From Sipunculus nudus (Eukaryota; Annelida; Sipuncula; Golfingiida; Sipunculidae), in the NCBI GenBank assembly GCA_026874595.1, contig JAPPUL010000069.1, forward strand, positions 930,001 through 994,000: DNA of 64,000 nt, in the 5' to 3' direction. Below the pieces are notes generated by a model. It did no database searches, was not told where the DNA came from, and saw only the letters and a program-made list of their open reading frames with translations. This document shows positions 60,358-64,000 of this stretch, in pieces. Made by a program: the position numbers and the translations under genes. The number at the start of each line of letters is the position of its first letter. The stretch's first letter is position 1.

Positions 60358-63300
60358 TTAAAACTCAACCTGTAATTCGCATTTTATTAATCCCTCATGC
60401 CTTTGACTCTCGGCTATCTCGTTTTGTCTATACTGATATTCAACCCCTATATTTAGTTGCATTATGTCTGTGTCATAACCTACCATCGGGAATATGTCGG
60501 CGTCAAGTGATACCTTCCAAATGTGTTTTAATGACCCCTCCTCTCCTGTGTATGGGTCTTGCTCAAGCCTTAACCCTCCGCTTAAGAATAAACTGTCTGA
60601 TATGAAGGAAAGATATTTTCCTACTGTTATTTCCGTATTACTTAGAAAGTGTACTTCGTATCCTCCGTCTCCAAGATATATATAGCCACTGCCTGATCTC
60701 GCCCGATAGAATAGTGTGTTTTGTAGTATCGTTTGCTTTATGTTAAAACTATCTATTCCTATTATCTGCTTTAGTTTACGCTCTATTGGCTTTACTAAGG
60801 TTAAATTCAATAGTATATCTGCAGCCTTGCCTGCATTTGCTTCTTGGCCAAAGGTATTTAGTTCGCTTAACTTATTTTGACTTTCCTCTCTTAGATTGCC
60901 ATAGAGCAATAACGATATCTCTTCCTTCGACTTTGATGGCGTTGAGTATAGACTGTCTTCTAATGTCGTTCTCCCTCTACTATCTTTATTGGCTGCTTTA
61001 AATAAATTTGACAACTCGTCGTCTATTACCATATAGACTGTTACGCTTCGGTTTTGTTCATCACGTATTTTTCGAGTCTTTGCTTTCATCCTTAGGCGAT
61101 TCTTCCCGTCTACTCCAAGATCTAGTATCCCCTTCACTATGCTAAATGTGTTGCCTAGATAATCAAAACTCCCTCTCTTTACTTCAAAATTGCCACGAAG
61201 ACGTGGCTCTATGTCATTCATATCTTTCTTTATAACCAAGTAACTACCTGTATGTTTCTTCTTATTATATTTTTTTAACGATACCTCTCCAAGTGATAAA
61301 TTCCCTTGACCTATATTCACACTTACGTCGTCCTCTATATATATCTTTAGTACGTTGAATCTAAGCTTTTTTAATAAATTATATGTTTGATTCATTTGTT
61401 CACCTATGTAGGCTATGTCCGCATCTTTTGCATATACTATCCCCGATATATTCTTCTCTCCTGTAAAACGTCCCGATATGTTTGTGTCAAGTCCAAGACG
61501 CCCTTTGTAATTTAGAAAGCTACTTACGAAATCTAGCTTTATATGGTCTTTTGTCTTTACATTTATATCAAAATCTGATATCTGCCAATTTGAAGTATTA
61601 AAATAGCCATCTATTAAAAAATAACCGTCTAAATAGCCGCCAGAAGCTTTAATCTCATGATTATAACCCTTATCTCCTTTATTGAATACTTTAGTATTAT
61701 TAAATTCTATATGCAGCTTTACATCCTCAAACTCCGTATATTCATCTTTACTCTCTCCTTTTAGATTTAAATTACCATCCCTGAAGATAATCTCTCCATC
61801 TATTTCAGGGTCAAAGATATTGCCAGAGAAGTGAAGCTTACTATCTAATACTCCATTTGGCTTTTCAAGAAAGCTTTTTGTTAAGATTGACTTGTCTAAA
61901 TTTAGATGATATAAAACTATACCAACGTTAAGTATTTCTTTGCTAAAATCTATCTCTCCAACCGTAACTAGGCCTGCTAGGGGGCTTGTATATTCAAAAT
62001 CATAGGTAAGTCGCTTGCCATCGTAGCTTAGATTAGTTAGCTTTATGTCTTCTCGGTTTATCTTCACTTCCCAATTACTCTTATCTATACTCCTTGCGAT
62101 TAGTTTGAAGTCTTTATAATATGTTCTATTTTCACTTAGCTTCTTTCCTGTTATCGTTAACTCATTTCCAAGCTCATTTTTGCCTCCGTATACGTTAAAT
62201 TCTCCTGTATATTTGTTGCCTACTAATGTGCTTTTTAGTTTTGCATCAAAGTCAATATTCCATGCCTTACCGGGATTATAGTGGAATCTGTCTATTAATA
62301 GCACGTTTTCTCGTTTGTACGAGATAAAGCCCTTCTTGAAGTCTATAGAGCTTCCTTTGTCTTGCACTAAATCCCATATATTACTTTCTTTGTCTTTTCC
62401 TTTGTCTTCTTTAGCAAGAGAAAGAAAGTTTATACCAACTACGCCGGTTTGATATTTGAAATCTGTTAATATAAGCTTTAAGTCTTTGTAAGAAAGCATT
62501 AAACTCCCAAATGTAACTTTACTTTTTGGGGAGAGGTCTAACTTTAGTATATCACTGCCAAAGTTCCCTTCTGCTGACTCATATATTAGGTCTTTTACTC
62601 GTAAGCCTACATCTTTTATATTTAATCTTGCAGAACGCACTTTTGTATTTAATTTATCCTTGTAAAAGGTAAACTCACCACTGAATGGTATTCCATTATA
62701 TTTACCATTTGAGACTATTAAACGCTCTGCAAGTATTTCAAGTGAGTCTTCATTCTCTAAAAACTGTGTTTTTATATGTCCCGTAAGTATGCCGTCTAAA
62801 CCCGCTACTAAACCGTTTATGTTTAGCTTATTAAGCATAATATCAAGTGTTTTTTCATAAGGGCCATACTTTATGGCTAGGTTAAAGCGCTTGTTTAACT
62901 CTTTTAGACTAAGATGAATTGTATTTTCCTTATAACTTAAAAGTCCTCGCATCTTTAAAAGAGATTGCTTTTCTTTATCTTTTGCCCTATCTAAAATTGT
63001 CTGAAAACCTATATTTATTGCCTTGGATTCTCTTAGACTTTTAAAGGATGTGTAATAACTAAAGCTTGTATCTATTTTAAAAGGGGCTTTACTATCTAGT
63101 ATTGTAAGCTGTTGTAAAAGTATATTCCCGCCAATAGATATTTCATTCATATCAATACGTAGCTCAATTCCTTTTGGATCATCATATTTTGTATGCAGGA
63201 TAACTTTTGTTCCTTCGTTAAGCTCTATTGGGAAATTGTTAAAGGATATATTTAGCTTTAGAGGAAAGTACTTTTTAAATTCACCTTTTAGGCTTAAACG

Positions 63301-64000
63301 TTTATTTAGTACTGTGTCTATCTTATACTTTTCTTTATCTTCTGTAATCTTGCCTTCTATTAGAAATGATAGACTTTTATCTTTTAGCTTGTCTTCGTCT
63401 TTGTATAGATTTACTCTTAAATACGGAAAGTAATTTGTATCGGTATAGGTTATATAACCACTTAGCCGTCCATCCACTCCTTCCATAGTTTTGAATTCTA
63501 TATTTGTATTTACTATCCTGCCCTTATAACTTACACTGCCGTTTATGTCTATAGTATAGTCATTTATTGTAACTTTTCCTTGTGCAACAACTTCATTCTC
63601 TAAAGTCGGTAAGAAACTTATGTTTCCAGCAAATACAAATAGTTTACTTTGTTCAATAAGTTTATTAAGTTCAACCTCAGCGGGAGCTTTTATTAATTTA
63701 TCTTTTTGATTAGTTTTTGCATTAGACTTGATATTTGATAATACCTCAAGTCTAACTTGATAACTATTTGCATGGGTGTAATCTAAGTCTAATTCAAAAG
63801 TATAACTACTTTCGGCGTATATAATATCTATTTTTGAGTTGAGTCGCTTGCCATTATTCTTTAACTCCCCTTTTAGGATAAGCTTTTTACTCTTAGCAGT
63901 TTTTATATTTATAATATCTACGTTAAGTGATGGATAGATTATATACTCTTCAAAATAGCCTGATAACTCGTTTGCACTGCCTGATTGTCTCTTTCTTTTT
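60358..64000 (-). CDS. tamB: TamB-like translocation and assembly protein, 5' end beyond the window
   Basis: The reading frame that contains the ATG at 63486 stays open with no stop codon to the right edge, and the upstream residues (for example YKGRIVNTNIEFK just before that ATG) fit the same beta-repeat protein. The gene is therefore longer than the 1042 residues from 63486 and its true start is outside. The visible part has the long repetitive amphipathic beta-strand pattern of TamB/YtfN (DUF490), and its last 200 residues carry the family end: ANAGKAADILLNLTLVKPIERKLKQIIGIDSF and, at the close, IGVEYQYRQNEIAE. TamB spans the periplasm and moves lipids or barrel proteins to the outer membrane. 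Adjacent to bamA, as in many bacteria. Confidence 0.88.
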   Translation of the reverse strand, partial: KRKRQSGSANELSGYFEEYIIYPSLNVDIINIKTAKSKKLILKGELKNNGKRLNSKIDIIYAESSYTFELDLDYTHANSYQVRLEVLSNIKSNAKTNQKDKLIKAPAEVELNKLIEQSKLFVFAGNISFLPTLENEVVAQGKVTINDYTIDINGSVSYKGRIVNTNIEFKTMEGVDGRLSGYITYTDTNYFPYLRVNLYKDEDKLKDKSLSFLIEGKITEDKEKYKIDTVLNKRLSLKGEFKKYFPLKLNISFNNFPIELNEGTKVILHTKYDDPKGIELRIDMNEISIGGNILLQQLTILDSKAPFKIDTSFSYYTSFKSLRESKAINIGFQTILDRAKDKEKQSLLKMRGLLSYKENTIHLSLKELNKRFNLAIKYGPYEKTLDIMLNKLNINGLVAGLDGILTGHIKTQFLENEDSLEILAERLIVSNGKYNGIPFSGEFTFYKDKLNTKVRSARLNIKDVGLRVKDLIYESAEGNFGSDILKLDLSPKSKVTFGSLMLSYKDLKLILTDFKYQTGVVGINFLSLAKEDKGKDKESNIWDLVQDKGSSIDFKKGFISYKRENVLLIDRFHYNPGKAWNIDFDAKLKSTLVGNKYTGEFNVYGGKNELGNELTITGKKLSENRTYYKDFKLIARSIDKSNWEVKINREDIKLTNLSYDGKRLTYDFEYTSPLAGLVTVGEIDFSKEILNVGIVLYHLNLDKSILTKSFLEKPNGVLDSKLHFSGNIFDPEIDGEIIFRDGNLNLKGESKDEYTEFEDVKLHIEFNNTKVFNKGDKGYNHEIKASGGYLDGYFLIDGYFNTSNWQISDFDINVKTKDHIKLDFVSSFLNYKGRLGLDTNISGRFTGEKNISGIVYAKDADIAYIGEQMNQTYNLLKKLRFNVLKIYIEDDVSVNIGQGNLSLGEVSLKKYNKKKHTGSYLVIKKDMNDIEPRLRGNFEVKRGSFDYLGNTFSIVKGILDLGVDGKNRLRMKAKTRKIRDEQNRSVTVYMVIDDELSNLFKAANKDSRGRTTLEDSLYSTPSKSKEEISLLLYGNLREESQNKLSELNTFGQEANAGKAADILLNLTLVKPIERKLKQIIGIDSFNIKQTILQNTLFYRARSGSGYIYLGDGGYEVHFLSNTEITVGKYLSFISDSLFLSGGLRLEQDPYTGEEGSLKHIWKVSLDADIFPMVGYDTDIMQLNIGVEYQYRQNEIAESQRHEGLIKCELQVEF

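Noticed and set aside
60358-63486. TamB as a complete 1042-residue gene starting at 63486
   Set aside because: The frame is open from there to the window edge and the residues upstream continue the same repeat pattern, so the start lies outside the window.

Overview
This is low-GC DNA from a diderm (Gram-negative type) bacterium that I cannot place to genus. The outer membrane is implied by BamA, a TamB-like protein, LpxB, FabZ, an LpoB-like lipoprotein and a COG3014-type lipoprotein. The metabolism looks anaerobic or respiratory with little oxygen: anaerobic-type (cbi) cobalamin synthesis, proton-translocating transhydrogenase, PPDK, alpha-glucan phosphorylase, and a Rieske/cytochrome b pair. 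A SpoIVB-type (S55) peptidase appears without any sporulation gene, which I associate with lineages such as Nitrospirota, Deferribacterota or deltaproteobacteria-like groups; this placement is inference only. No rRNA, tRNA, CRISPR array, prophage or insertion sequence was seen.

Layout. 1-5.6 kb (minus strand): a partial secreted propeller-like protein, the S55 peptidase, RluD, and an LpoB/COG3014 lipoprotein pair. 5.8-12.6 kb (plus): hemB, dprA, topA, xerC/D-type recombinase, thioredoxin, CoA-binding protein. 12.6-19.8 kb (minus): pntAA-pntAB-pntB-glgP and an unrecognised 555-residue coiled-coil protein whose N-terminus looks like an eroded ATPase head. 20.3-22.8 kb (plus): small membrane protein, RluB/RsuA-type pseudouridine synthase, PQQ-like propeller lipoprotein or periplasmic protein. 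23.0-27.6 kb (plus): a broken TAXI binding-protein gene, an intact TAXI binding protein, and a fused TRAP permease. 27.7-39.0 kb (minus): a thirteen-gene cobalamin operon from cbiA to cobU. 39.2-43.5 kb (plus): ppdK, a glutamine amidotransferase, a parvulin. 43.5-51.1 kb: a multi-PAS sensor without output domain, a DUF6687-like protein, a diguanylate cyclase, SDR, Nudix, Fur. 51.2-54.8 kb (plus): two FliL-like membrane proteins followed by Rieske and cytochrome b. 54.9-64.0 kb (minus): ribD, then the outer-membrane group tamB-bamA-fabZ-lpxB.

How it fits together. The transhydrogenase/glgP operon ties NADPH supply to storage-glucan use. The cobalamin operon covers most of the middle and late corrin ring steps plus lower-loop assembly, but lacks a recognisable chelatase, cbiL, cbiJ, cbiP and cobT. 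The outer-membrane group lacks skp, lpxD and lpxA, which usually stand between bamA and lpxB.

Two genome-level traits stand out. First, short tandem duplications are everywhere: in-frame low-complexity insertions inside conserved enzymes (DprA, TopA, CobS, CbiG, the ferredoxin, the PAS protein), and 11-19 bp repeats laid over start or stop codons (ribD, dprA, the SDR gene, the S55 peptidase). Second, genes fall into two compositional styles, one with a purine-rich coding strand and one not, and the TRAP permease gene changes style in mid-gene. The most interesting loci for follow-up are the FliL-like pair beside the bc-type complex, the C10 tract in the Rieske gene, the start-codon repeats, the 555-residue orphan, and the decayed TAXI gene.
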